A DNA stretch of 64,000 nt. Origin: Doryteuthis pealeii (lineage: Eukaryota > Mollusca > Cephalopoda > Myopsida > Loliginidae). Below are positions 52,793 to 63,689 of the stretch, piece by piece (the first letter of the stretch is position 1; every line of letters starts with the position of its first letter). The notes under the pieces were generated by a model. That model saw only the letters and a program-made list of their open reading frames with translations. It was not told where the DNA came from and searched no databases. The stretch covers positions 4,659,267-4,723,266 of the forward strand of contig CM042176.1 in the NCBI GenBank assembly GCA_023376005.1, written 5' to 3'. The position numbers and the translations under genes are program-made.

Positions 52793-52796
<4 letters not shown>

Positions 52797-52847
<51 letters not shown>

Positions 52848-52850
52848 AGC
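52797..52850. repeat. (GA)n microsatellite
   Basis: GA tract. Confidence 0.95.
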
Positions 52851-52855
52851 GAAAT

Positions 52856-53006
52856 CAACACCATTTATAGGACGTTAATTTGGTGTTTCCTGTTTTAAAA
52901 AAGCGTTAGTTTTATTAAGACACCGTTTCATCTAAAGCATGCATGGGTCTATATTAGTTTTTACATTAATTATACGTTATACTGAAAACGGATTCAAATC
53001 TTTTTT
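52856..53006 (+). repeat. 150-bp dispersed repeat, copy 1
   Basis: 'caacaccatttataggacg', 'tctaaagcatgcatgggtc', 'attatacgttatactgaaaa', 'cggattcaaatctttt'. Copy 2 at 54,088-54,243. Confidence 0.85.
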
Positions 53007-53249
53007 TAGCTGATAGGTGGACCCATCTATTTGATAGGTGGACCCATTGAGGAGGGTGTTATCCTAGTGTCACAAAGGTTTCGAGTATATCCGTGAAATG
53101 TAATTTTTTTATACGTAATCTAATGATATTATCTCTTGCGTGCTATTCTGCATTTGTATTATTTTTTTATTTTAATAAACGAAATTAATTTGCCACTAAT
53201 GATAAATCAATTTCGTTATTGTTGTTCATTTTAAAATAAATAATTACCT

Positions 53250-53345
53250 TTTTTTAATTTTTGAAAATTTGTTTACGTATACTAACCATGTGATCAAATT
53301 AAAAATTATTTTTAATTTGATCACATGGTTGGTATACGTAAACAA
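53250..53345. repeat. Inverted repeat F8
   Basis: Arms 'tttgtttacgtatactaacc' and 'atgtgatcaaattaaaa' with their complement, loop of about 6 bases. Near-perfect over about 45 bases. Confidence 0.9.
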
Positions 53346-53349
53346 ATTA

Positions 53350-54085
53350 AAATCTGGGTTTTTTTAAAAAATACTTTTTAATCATAAGTTTATGAATATT
53401 TTTCAACGCTTATGCTAAATCAAAAAGAAAACGAAAAACACGTTTTTATACTAAGATAGTTTTTATTTAATCAGAAGAGAAATACGTTTATTTAGATGAA
53501 AATACAGTTTTTATTTACAAAATATTTTTATGTTTATATAAATAAAAGGATCTGGTTAAGAAATAGTATCACACAATATGTAAAATTTGTTTTTGTCAGA
53601 TGCAATATAAGTGGAAAATATCGTGTGTTGATTTGTTTACAAATATTGGCAAGCGGATGTTACCGGTGACAAGGCAAAAGTGAACCTTTATTAATGGAAA
53701 GAAGTGGGGTACCTATTGGATACTTGATCCAATATATCATTCACATAAAATCTTAACCCTTTTTTTTTGTGTGTGTAGCATTTGAATATTTGGACGAATA
53801 ATCCCTCATTTTAAGTAAAATCTGTAAAATAATCATTTACTATTGGGTATGAATTTGAAAAAAAATGAAATCTTTTGTTTTTTATTGGATCTATTTAGAC
53901 CAGGATTTCTCAAACTTTGTATTTGATACACCCATTATAACAACATTCTATTCCCATAGGCCCTAAATAGGTTAATTGAATATCAAATTACAAAACATAC
54001 CTCGGTAATAGATTAATTATTGGCGAGTAATAAAGAAAAAAACTTGTTTTTATTATAAAACACAATGTTTATTTCTAATGGGAAA
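53350..54085. other. AT-rich, nothing recognised
   Basis: No shared repeats except short phrases. Confidence 0.5.
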
Positions 54086-54087
54086 TC

Positions 54088-54243
54088 AACACTATTTATA
54101 GGTTGTTAATTTGATTTTTCTTTCTTTGTAAAACAAACAAAAAGCGTTATTTTTATTTAGACACTGTTTTATCTAAAGTGTGGGTCTATATTAGTGTGTT
54201 TGAATTAATTATACGTTATACTGAAAACGGATTCAAATCTTTT
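54088..54243 (+). repeat. 150-bp dispersed repeat, copy 2
   Basis: Partner of 52,856-53,006, about 80 percent similar by eye. Confidence 0.82.
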
Positions 54244-54279
54244 AAGACGTGAGTGTTGGTTGGTGTTTATATCATTAGC

Positions 54280-55550
54280 AGTAGTCATACCGCTTGATTG
54301 TTCGTTCGAGAGTAGCAAAGAGTTACTTTCGCTTTCGCTTTCAATTCTACTTTCACTTTCGCTTTCAATTCTACTTTCACTTTCACTTTTGAATCTTGAC
54401 GCCGGGATCAACCCATTTTCCTTTTAGAAAAAAAAAGAAGCGTAATTACGACATTATACTCATCAGATAAGGAGAATTAGGATTTAGGAGGGATATGAGT
54501 GATGTGTACATTGCGACCATTTCTCTCTCATTCTCACTCTCTGTCTATCTGTCTATCTACGTGCTTCTCTTTATCAACCTTCAAGAGTCCCTTCTGTCGC
54601 TTTCTAACTTGCTGAATTACACCTCCCCCTTCTCTCGACAGTTATTTTTCTTTAATCTTTCTTTCTAAAAATCCGTCCCTGCTTCTTAGTAACACCTCAG
54701 CCTGTCTCATCCATAACCTCTATTTTGAAACTTAGATAAAAGGAAGAGATAGGAACGCGCGCACCCACACGCACATGCACCTCACCTACCACAGACACAG
54801 ACACACGGAACGCAGACACTAAAACAAGCACATTAACACACACACACACACACATACATACACACACGCACGGTCGATCAATAAGGGGTCTATTCTTATC
54901 AGACTATCACCTTTTGGCTCTTCTCTCCCCACCCCTCTCGTTTTTTCCGTCTTTCTGGCTGTCGCATTGACTGTCAACCCTCCCACGCCTATACCCCAAA
55001 CTTAACTACGACACTTCTGTTTGATTCTCTACTCTTAAAACACACACAAACACACACACGCAGATCGAGGCGAGCCTATGAACGCTGGGAATGCCTCGCG
55101 AGCCGAGCGACTACCTTATTCCTAACTGGAGCCCCAGCCTATCATCCCGTTTCGTCTTCGCACCGTCCACCGTCCACCGTCTTCCGCCCGCCACCCGTCC
55201 GGTCGTTGTCGTTGTCGCAGTGGCACCGGTCGACCAGTGTCGAACAGAGGAACTATCATAGAGTACTTGCTCTTTGGTGACAGCGACGCTCATCGCGAAA
55301 CTGGCTTGATTCATCTTCAAGTTTAATTACAGCTTCTGATGATGATCGATAAGAATCGTAAAGATAAATCCTTCGCCACCACCACCCCCCTACCCGACAC
55401 CGACACCCACCCACCCGATTGAAACGAGACAAAGCGAATGCGGATGGCGAATAAAATGAGGAAGAAAAAATAAAACAATACTAAAGGGATTGGGTGTGCG
55501 TTCGGGGTTATAGTTGATTTTATTTTAGGGGTGGTTGTTTTACACTTATT
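54280..55550. other. Less repetitive region with a CpG-containing patch (55,070-55,320)
   Basis: 54,330-54,395 is a short hexamer/dodecamer repeat of 'tttcactttcgctttcaatt' type (minus frame of SES units). 54,740-55,070 has (CA)n. 55,070-55,320 is the most CpG-rich stretch of the window, with frequent CG and 'caccgtccaccgtccaccg', and has a 69-codon minus-strand frame of ordinary composition. This could be a 5' exon or promoter of a gene outside the clearly repetitive DNA, but no motif proves it. Confidence 0.35.
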
Positions 55551-55593
55551 AATGAAAGAGAAAGAAAGAAATATTCATGCGTGTAGGTGAGTG

Positions 55594-55599
55594 TGTTTT

Positions 55600-55647
<48 letters not shown>

Positions 55648-57135
55648 GATGATGGAAGAAAAACGTGGGGAGATATTAAGAAAGAAAGAAGAAGAAAGAA
55701 AGAAAGAAAGAAAGAAAGAAGAAATAAATGAATTGTTGAAAGAAAGACAGAAAAAAGAAGATAGAAAAGCAAGGAAATAATGTGTGGGAAAATTTAAGAA
55801 AGCCTGTAAAGAAAAAAGAAAGAAGAAGAGTGGCGAAATAGAAAGAAAGAAAGAAAGAAAGAAGAAAGAAAGAGTGGCGAAATAGAAAGAAAGAAAGAAG
55901 AAAGAAAGAAAGAAAGAAGAAAGAAAGAAAGCAGAAATAATAAAGAAAGAGTGGGGAAATAGAAATAGATAGATAAATAAATGAATAAAGAAAGAAAGAA
56001 AGAAAGAAAGAACGGAGAACGAAAGAAAGGAAGAAAGGAAAGAAAGAGGAGGAAAAGAAAGAAGGAAGAAAGGAGAAAGAGCGAGGAAAAGAAAGAAGGA
56101 AGAAAGAAGAAAGAAAGAAAGAAAGAAAGAGAAAAAAGAAAGAAAGACTTGGGAAATAGAAATAGATAAATACAGAAAGAGATGAGAAGAAAGAAGAAGA
56201 AGAAAGAAAGAAAGAAAGAGGGAGAAAGAAAGAAAGGAAGAAAGGAAGAAAGAGGGAGGAAAAGAAAGAAAGGAAGAAAGAGCGAAGGAAAGAAAGAAAG
56301 AAAGAACGGAGAAGGAAAGAAAGGAAGAAAGGAAGAAAGAGCGAGGAAAAGAAAGAAAGAAAGAGGAGAAGGAAAGAAGGAAGAAAGGAAGAAAGAGCGA
56401 GGAAAAGAAGAAAGAAGAACGGAGAAGGAAAGAAGGAAGAAAGGAAGAAAGAGCGAGGAAAAGAAAGAAAGAAGAACGAGAAGGAAGAAGGAAGAGGAAG
56501 AAAGAGCGAGGAAAAGAAAGAAAGAAAGAAGGAGAAGGAAGAAGAAGAAGGAAAAAAGAGGAGAAAAGAAAGAAGAAAGAACGGAGAAGGAAAGAAGGAA
56601 GAAGGAAGAAAGAGCGAAAAAGAAAGAAGAAAGAAGAAGCGAGGAAAGAAAGAAAGGAAGAAGAAAGAAAGGAAGCGAGGAAAAGAAAGAAAAAGAACGG
56701 AGAAGGAAAGAAAGGAAGAAGGAAGAAAGAGCGAGGAAAAAAGAAAGAAGAACGGAGAAGGAAAAAAAGGAAGAAAGGAAGAAGAGCGAGGAAAAGAAGA
56801 AAGAAAGAAAGGAAAGAAAAGAAAAGGAGAAAGAGCGAAGGAAAGAAAGAAAGAAAGAACGGAGAAGGAAAGAAAGGAAGAAAGGAAGAAAGAGCGAGGA
56901 AAGAGAAAGGAAGAAAGAGCGTGGAAAGAAAGAAGAAAGAAGAAAGAACGGAGAAGGAGAAAGGAAGAAGGAAGAAAGAGTGAGGAAAAGAAGAAAGGAA
57001 GAAAGAGCGTGGAAAGAAAGAAAGAAGAACGGAGGTGGAAAGAAAGAAAGAAAGAAAGAAATGAAGAAAGAGTGAGGAAAAGAAAGAAAGAAAGGAAGAA
57101 AGAGCGGGGAAAAGAAAGAAAGGAAGAAAATGCGG
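55594..57135 (+). repeat. 1.5-kb polypurine tract (GAAA/GAAGG minisatellite)
   Basis: The plus strand is almost only A and G. The first 400 bp is GAAA-type with 'agagtggcgaaatagaaag' units. The rest is a 50-60 bp minisatellite ('gaacggagaaggaaagaa' and 'gaaagagcgaggaaaag'), about 15 units. The 539-codon minus-strand and 297-codon plus-strand frames arise because GA-only DNA lacks most stop codons. Confidence 0.96.
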
Positions 57136-57395
57136 GTGTGATTCCTGCCTTTTTTCAGAATTGTTCATCGAACTAACAAACTGTAAATATCTTAATTATC
57201 ATCGTTGTTTTTTGTTTTTATTGCTGCTGTTGTTTGTTTTTTGGGGGTTTTTTTTTGGGGGGGGGGGGTTTTAGGGCTACCAACATGTGTAATTTTTCAG
57301 ACCCAATTCGAAAATTACGCCATGCATATCAATAAGCTGATAAAGACTTAAAATTTATTCATTATTTCTGTTACTTATTTTCTTGATAAATGAAA

Positions 57396-57422
57396 ATCAT
57401 CATCATCATCATCATCATCCAG

Positions 57423-57458
<36 letters not shown>
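57396..57458. repeat. (ATC)n and (CAG)n trinucleotide repeats
   Basis: About eight ATC units (57,396-57,419) followed by about eleven CAG units (57,425-57,457). Confidence 0.96.
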
Positions 57459-57662
57459 TTTGGGTCCATTTGCTGGACAAAGAGTTTTTTTCCAATATCT
57501 TCCATACAGGTATTTGTTTATAGTATTGAAACGTTTTAGGGGTCAGCCCCACTTTTTGGATGAGTCGATAACAGTATCATATACCAGTATGCCACAAATT
57601 CTTCCCAACAATATTCGCCAGGTCTGAAATCAGGATTTTCCCCTTATACTAAATAACATTAT

Positions 57663-57938
57663 GGAGGCGCGTGGTCTAATGGTTAGAGTCATAGGAAATG
57701 GATTCGTCGATCCGAGTTCAAATCCTGGACGAAGCTGTTTGAATTTCACATAGCGCTAATACTTTGGGAAAGGTATGAATCCAATTCTCCCTCCAGCTAT
57801 GGGTAAATAGCAGGGCAGACTGGACTCTTTAACCATGGCTAGGTAACCAGTCTAGGAGAAGGAAAACTCTGAATTCAAAACTCCGCTTAAGAAATTGACC
57901 TTGTGTCGCATCCTGCTCGTGTGGAGTGGTTGGTAAAT
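57663..57938 (+). repeat. tRNA-derived SINE S2, full length (plus strand reference copy)
   Basis: Head 'ggcgcgtggtctaatggtta' (A box), 'gatccgagttcaaatcctgg' (B box), then 'tagcgctaatac', 'ctccctccagctatggg', 'tctaggagaaggaaaactc', 'ttgaccttgtgtcgcatcc' and 'ggttggtaaatatat'. About 276 bp. Confidence 0.92.
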
Positions 57939-58051
57939 ATATATACTAAATGATATATCTTCTTTGGGATTTTCTAAAAATCAAACACCCCCACAAAAAA
58001 AACAGCTATTTCTCTGAATTTTTTTAAAATTTAGATCTTGGTTTAGTCCAG

Positions 58052-58415
58052 TTGGACACATGGCGCAACGGATATAACTGTTGAGTTAAATACAGTTCTA
58101 ACTGACAATCATCTCTGGGCTGCAAGTTCAATCCTGGCCAAAAGCGATAGTAACATAGACTAATTAACACATCTTAACGCTTGTACCCGGTCAGGGTTAA
58201 CGGAATGAGAACAGTCTACCCTCATGGATTGAATAAAGGGTTCGGTTCGAAGTTCTGAGTTTAAAGTTTTGTGACGCTTCCGAGTTTGAAAAGAAGGTTC
58301 CCGAGTTCGAGAAGGTTCTTGATCCGACAAAATATACCTGAAAAAGACCGGAGGGCACATAGGCCGAAACGTTGTGTAGATAACAATAAAGACGAGCACA
58401 ATATTCCGAAATCCA
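58052..58415 (+). repeat. tRNA-derived SINE S1, full length
   Basis: Head 'cacatggcgcaacggatata' (A box) and 'gcaagttcaatcctgg' (B box), body 'aacggaatgagaacag', 'ttcccgagttcgagaa', 'gaccggagggcacatagg', 'ccgaaacgttgtg', tail 'aataaagacgagcaca'. Confidence 0.88.
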
Positions 58416-58440
58416 AATAATACAAACAACAACTACAACA

Positions 58441-58550
58441 AATAATCCCCCTGAAGATGACCATGGACGTGGTTGAAAGTGCTTAAAGACAAAATATAGT
58501 GCACTTTCTCTACCATATGGACCCCGATATAAGAAAAATTAGTAGAGTGC
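58441..58550 (+). repeat. Retroelement-like 3' hairpin segment
   Basis: 'ccctgaagatgaccatgg' followed by 'acgtggttgaaagtgc', with 'gtgcactttc' later. A CUGAAGA-hairpin-GAAA arrangement but with no stem I partner. Also in reverse near 46,436-46,470. Confidence 0.4.
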
Positions 58551-58554
58551 TTTA

Positions 58555-58680
58555 ACATAAGCAAGTGAAGATCATTGCGTAAGTGTTGCGTAAGTGTTAA
58601 CGTAAGCAATTGAAGATCATTGTGTAAGTGTTGCGTAAGTGTTAACGTAAGCAATTGAAAATCATTGTGTAAGTGTAAGG
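58555..58680 (-). repeat. 45-bp minisatellite, short inverted block
   Basis: 'gaagatcattgtgtaagt' and 'gttaacgtaagcaattga' units, the reverse complement of the large array at 59,185. Confidence 0.9.
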
Positions 58681-58787
58681 AAAAGTTTTATTTCTGTATA
58701 TACAAGAGATTTATCGAATTCTTTGATAACTTCAAGATATTAATGAATTATATTCTGGTAATCTAGACCGAATAAAAATCGAATAGA

Positions 58788-59037
58788 AGTCAGTTAATTT
58801 GAACCTTGTGTCTTTGAGGGGTAACACAGATTGTCGAAATACGTGGTTCAAAGTTAACTGACTAGAAAAAAATGTAAAAGTTTTCAAATAAAATAACTGG
58901 TGCATTATATCTTTTATTCATTGATATATCAACACTGAAAATCTCATTGAATTCGGTTAATTCCCTGATTTTTGGTATTTTTTCTTTCAGCGGGGTGAAA
59001 TAGGATGGTAACATTTAGGTCTGTTAAGTTCGATTTA
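58788..59037 (-). mobile_element. Fold-back element family F2, single arm
   Basis: 'caaagttaactgact', 'aataactggtgcattatatc', 'taattccctgatttttggta', 'tttaggtctgttaagttcga' match one arm of the palindrome at 61,672-62,104. It lies between the two inverted minisatellite blocks. Confidence 0.82.
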
Positions 59038-59184
59038 ACCGAAGTATCGAATAGAAATACAGTAGTTCGATTCAGATTAACCTATTAAATACTAGAAGCA
59101 AAGATTAAGATTAATAATTATCAGAAAGATTTAGAGTTTCAAGAGCCCCATAAAAATAACCATTTATATTTAATTAAACGTTTA

Positions 59185-60290
59185 CGCAACACTTACACAA
59201 TGATCTTCAATTGCTTACGTTAACACTTACGCAACACTTACACAATGATTTTCAATTGTTTGCGTTAACACTTACGCAACACTTACGCAATGATCTTCAA
59301 TTGCTTACGTTAACATTTACGCAAGGATCTTCAATTGCCTACGTTAACACTTAGGCAACACTTACGCAATGATCTTCAATTGATTGCGTTAACATTTACG
59401 CAATGATCTTCAATTGCCTACGTTAACACTTAGGCAACACTTACGCAATGATCTTCAAATGCTTACGTTAACACTTAGGCAACACTTACGCAATGATCTT
59501 CAATTGCTTACGTTAACATTTACGCAATGATCTTCAATTGTCTATGTTAACACTTAGGCAACACTTACACAATGATCTTCAATTGATTGCGTTAACACTT
59601 AGGCAACACTTACACAATGATCTTCAATTGATTGCGTTAACATTTACACAATGATCTTCAATTGCCTATGTTAACACTTAGGCAACACTTACACAATGAT
59701 CTTCAAATGCTTACGTTAACACTTAGGCAACACTTACGCAATGATCTTCAATTGCTTACGTTAACATTTACGCAATGATCTTCAATTGCCTACTTAAACT
59801 TAGGAACACTTACGCAATGATCTTCAAATGCTTACGTTAACACTTAGGCAACACTTACGCAATTGATCTTCAATTGCTTACGTTAACATTTACGCAATGA
59901 TCTTCAATTGTCTATGTTAACACTTAGGCAACACTTACACAATGATCTTCAATTGATTGCGTTAACACTTAGGCAACACTTAACAAATGATCTTCAATTG
60001 ATTGCGTTAACATTTACGCAATGATCTTCAATTGCCTATGTTAACACTTACGCAACACTTACACAATGATTTTCAATTACTTACGTTAACACTTAGGCAA
60101 CACTTACACAATGATCTTCAATTGCTTACGTTAACACTTACGCAATGATCTTCAATTGCCTATGTTAACACTTAGGCAACACTTACGCAATGATCTTCAA
60201 TTGATTGCGTTAACATTTACGCAATGATCTTCAATTGCCTATGTTAACACTTAGGCAACACTTACACAATGATCTTCAATTGCTTACGTT
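59185..60290 (+). repeat. 45/34-bp compound minisatellite
   Basis: Two related units alternate: about 45 bases ('acacttaggcaacacttacg', 'caatgatcttcaattg') and about 34 bases ('acatttacgcaatgatcttc', 'aattgcctatgtta'). Blocks of 45+45+34 or 45+34 give a higher-order pattern over 1.1 kb. The start joins the end of an A/T flank at 'ttaattaaacg'. Confidence 0.93.
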
Positions 60291-60395
60291 ACTGAGAAAA
60301 ATTATATTAGGAAAAAATAACAATGAAGATTTAGGTTAAAACAATTATAGACTCTATAATACTTCCAACCTAAATGTTCTTTGTTATTTGTTCCT

Positions 60396-60397
<2 letters not shown>

Positions 60398-60447
<50 letters not shown>

Positions 60448-60598
60448 TATATGAAATAAAAGGAAATTAATCCGACAGTGTGAATTTGATATATTGAAAA
60501 AATATATATATTGAGAGGAAGGCCCCGAAACGGTGCACATTCTCTCTTGATGTTCCCAAGCATTTGTAAACATCATTTGCTTTTTCAATAATATCAAA

Positions 60599-60651
<53 letters not shown>

Positions 60652-60767
60652 TATATATACATATATACATATGTACATGCATATATTATATATATATCAT
60701 ATATACATATATATACATATATATACATATTATATATATATATATATATATACACATATATATAATA

Positions 60768-60842
<75 letters not shown>
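60398..60842. repeat. (TA)n tracts around a 130-bp module
   Basis: TA tracts at 60,398-60,450, 60,603-60,649 and 60,690-60,842. The module 60,455-60,600 has inverted ends ('gtgtgaatttgatatattga' and 'tcaataatatcaaattcat'). Confidence 0.92.
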
Positions 60843-60843
<1 letters not shown>

Positions 60844-60984
60844 GTTGGAAATAGTTCTTTAATATCTGCGAATTCTTTTTTCCACTGGCGGTTTAAAAAA
60901 AGTCTCTACATTGCCCTTCCTGGAGCCATGTTAATATACACAACCTTCTGACAGAAATAAGTGTATGAATGTACCCTCTGGTAC

Positions 60985-61017
60985 TGAGAGAGAGAGTGGG
61001 CGAGAGAGAGAGAGTGG

Positions 61018-61082
<65 letters not shown>
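60985..61082. repeat. (GA)n microsatellite
   Basis: GA tract with two 'gagtgggcgagagag' variants at its start. Confidence 0.95.
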
Positions 61083-61084
<2 letters not shown>

Positions 61085-61089
61085 GGATA

Positions 61090-61485
61090 ATGATGATGGC
61101 TAAGTGAAACTGCTTGAAGACAGAGTGAGAGATAAATCAGAACATGTCTTCAAAGCATTACTTATCTCAGCATCCACTTGACGCTTCTTCATCTTCGTTA
61201 AAGGACACCTGCTTAAGGCGCGCACCGTTTTATGATATGGAATGAAAGCAATTCTCTTCTTTTTTTATTATTATTATTTTCGTCTTCTTATTGTCTTTTT
61301 TGTTTTGTTTTGTTAAGAGCTCAAAACACTCAAGACTCGTGCCAAGTTGAAAACTCTAGCCTTAAAGGAAGCGGTTTTAGTTCGAGAATCTTTTGCTGTT
61401 AAAGTAGCTTATTTAGATTTTGGTTTTAAAGAAAGAAACAAAGAATTTTTAGGACGGTTAAATAAAAGAATAAGTTAGACTTATC
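61090..61485. other. Nothing recognised
   Basis: Unique-looking, slightly less AT-rich. No coding frame of note. Confidence 0.5.
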
Positions 61486-61487
61486 CT

Positions 61488-61652
61488 CTTTTTTATTGGT
61501 TTATTAGATTTTATGGCATGTCAACCCTTGTTGGATTATTTTATACCGAAGACATTCATTTGTGATGGGTACTCATTTTTTTTAAAACTCATTTTTATTC
61601 TTATATTTCTATAGATGGAACCCTTACATGTACTACCACTCCACTCAATTTA
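61488..61652 (-). repeat. R600 retroposon 3' fragment
   Basis: 'atggcatgtcaacccttg', 'catttgtgatgggtactca', 'atagatggaacccttacatg'. Confidence 0.75.
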
Positions 61653-61671
61653 GTTACCTTAATAAATATTG

Positions 61672-62104
61672 GGTTAAATCGAACTTAACGGACCTAAATT
61701 GTACCATCCTATGTCACCCCGCCGAAAGAAAAAATACCAAAAATCAGGGAATTAACCGAATTTAATGAAATTTTCAGTGTTGATATATTAATGAATAAAA
61801 GATATAATGCACCAGTTATTTTATTTAAAAACTTTTACATTTTTCTCAGGTCAGTTAACTTTGAACCACGTATCTTTGACAATCTGTGTTACCCCACAAA
61901 GATACATGGTTCAAATCAACTGACCTGAAACAATGTAAACGTTTTTAAATAAAATAACTGGTGCATTATATCACTTATTCATTAATATATTAATACCGAA
62001 AATTTCATTAAATTCAGTTAATTCCCTGATTTTTGGTATATTTTTTTCTTTTGGCGGGGTGACATACGATGGTGGAATTTAGGTCTGTTAAGTTCGATTT
62101 AACC
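61672..62104. mobile_element. Fold-back element family F2, complete palindrome
   Basis: Arms of about 207 bases (61,672-61,878 and 61,897-62,104) and an 18-base loop. The outer ends are GGTTAAATCGAACTTAAC and its complement. No coding frame. The arms differ by a few substitutions and short indels, so it is not a recent assembly fold. Confidence 0.9.
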
Positions 62105-62226
62105 ATATCTTGTTACTTTGGTTCCCAGTTTTACCGAATCTTTGAATGAATTCCTGCCTTTCCAAAAGGCATTAGCGCAAAGATAAATGCAGATAGCTTG
62201 GTCGAATTCTGAAAAACTAGAATTTT

Positions 62227-62545
62227 GGTTATATATGGGGAAACAACAGGTATTGATTTGTAGGTATTTACATTTTGTTGGTTATATATAGGGAAACAAC
62301 TGGTATTGATTTGTAGGTATTTACATTTTGTTGTTATATATAGGGAAACAACTGGTATTGATTTGTAGGTATTTACATTTTGTTGGTTATATATAGGGAA
62401 ACAACTGGTATTGATTTGTAGGTATTTACATTTTGTTGGTTATATATAGGGAAACAACTGGTATTGATTTGTAGTTATTTACATTTTGTTGGTTATATTT
62501 AGGGAAAAAACTGGTATTGATTTGTAGGTATTTGCCCAACCCGTT
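62227..62545 (+). repeat. 53-bp minisatellite, six units
   Basis: 'ggttatatatagggaaacaa', 'ctggtattgatttgtaggt', 'atttacattttgtt' repeated with spacing 53, 52, 53. The last unit runs into 'tttgcccaacccgttcatca', which resembles the SINE S2 3' end. Confidence 0.93.
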
Positions 62546-62579
62546 CATCAACGGTTGGATGTAACATAAGGTCGAAAGC

Positions 62580-63330
62580 ATAAAGAGGTAAAAAAAATAC
62601 TAAGAAAATTTGGTACAGTCAAGATGGAAATTTGGTTGGCAAAGAGTTATTTGAATCGAATGAGTTCTGAGACGAATAGATAGAGAACTTTGAAATATCT
62701 CATCATATAGGTAAAAATACCAAGAAAATTTGGTACACCCGTGGGGGAAATTTGGTAGACAAATATTTAAGCCACTCACAGCGGCTCTCAAAACACTGCA
62801 ATTCTTCAATAAGTAACTGATATTTGGTTCATTATAATTGAACAGGACACATATTTCAATGATAACGGGATTTTATTTGACTAAAATGAGTTCTGAGTTG
62901 AATAGATAGTGAATTGAAATATCCCACCATACAGGTGAAAAATACTAAAAAAATTTGGTACTGCCGTGGGGGGGGGATAGTTATTTGAATCGAATGAGTT
63001 CTGAGGTGAACAGATAGCGAACTTTGAAATATCCATCATAAAAGTAAAAATAATACCAAGAAATGTGGTACTGCCGTGGGGGGAATTTGGTTGGAAAATA
63101 ATTATTTGAATCGAATGAGTTGAGGTGAACAGATAGCGAACTTTGAAATATCCCATCATAAAAGTAAAAAATACCAAGAAAATTGGTACTGCCCTGGGGG
63201 GAATTCGGAAAGCAACGTATTATTTGAATATAATGAGTTCTGAGGAGAATAGATAGAAAACTTTGAAATATCCATTCATACAAGAAATATCAAGAAAATT
63301 TGGTACAACCGTGGAGAAATTTGTTAAGCA
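62580..63330 (+). repeat. About 118-bp tandem repeat, six units
   Basis: 'aagaaaatttggtac' recurs at about 62,601, 62,721, 62,946, 63,056, 63,175 and 63,290 with 'ttatttgaatcgaatgagtt' and 'gaactttgaaatatcccatc'. One unit spacing is about twice as long because of a diverged insert. Minus-strand frames of 69-100 codons are by-products. Confidence 0.92.
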
Positions 63331-63376
63331 AATTAATTTCTAAATATTCTCTGTTGCGTGTGCATTTATCTATATA

Positions 63377-63513
63377 TTTACCAATCCCTCCGCACGAACA
63401 GGATGTGACACAAGGTCATTTTTTTAAGCGAAGCTTAACAGGTTTGAATTCAGAGTTTTCCTTCTGCTAGACTGGTTAAAGAGCCCAACCCACCCTACTA
63501 TTTGCCCATATAT

Positions 63514-63560
<47 letters not shown>

Positions 63561-63680
63561 TTGGATTCATATCTTCACTAAGAGTATTAGCGCTATGTGA
63601 AATATAAACAGCTTTGTCCAGGACTTGAACTCGGGTCGACGCGGCCTACAATTCTACAAGTCTAACCATTACACCACGCA
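63377..63680 (-). repeat. tRNA-derived SINE S2 with internal microsatellite
   Basis: Full-length S2 (minus strand head 'gcgtggtgtaatggttag', B box 'gagttcaagtcctgg'). A (GATA)n-(GA)n tract of about 46 bases interrupts it at 63,512-63,557. Confidence 0.88.
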
Positions 63681-63689
63681 TGTGTACAT

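Noticed and set aside
54205..54411. SES-repeat protein on the minus strand
   Set aside because: The frame is a short hexamer repeat joined to a dispersed repeat copy (54,088-54,243).
55549..57168. 539-codon minus-strand frame rich in serine, phenylalanine and leucine, and a 297-codon plus-strand frame of lysine, glutamate and arginine
   Set aside because: Both are translations of an A/G-only minisatellite that contains few stop codons. There is no domain, no normal composition and no splice context.
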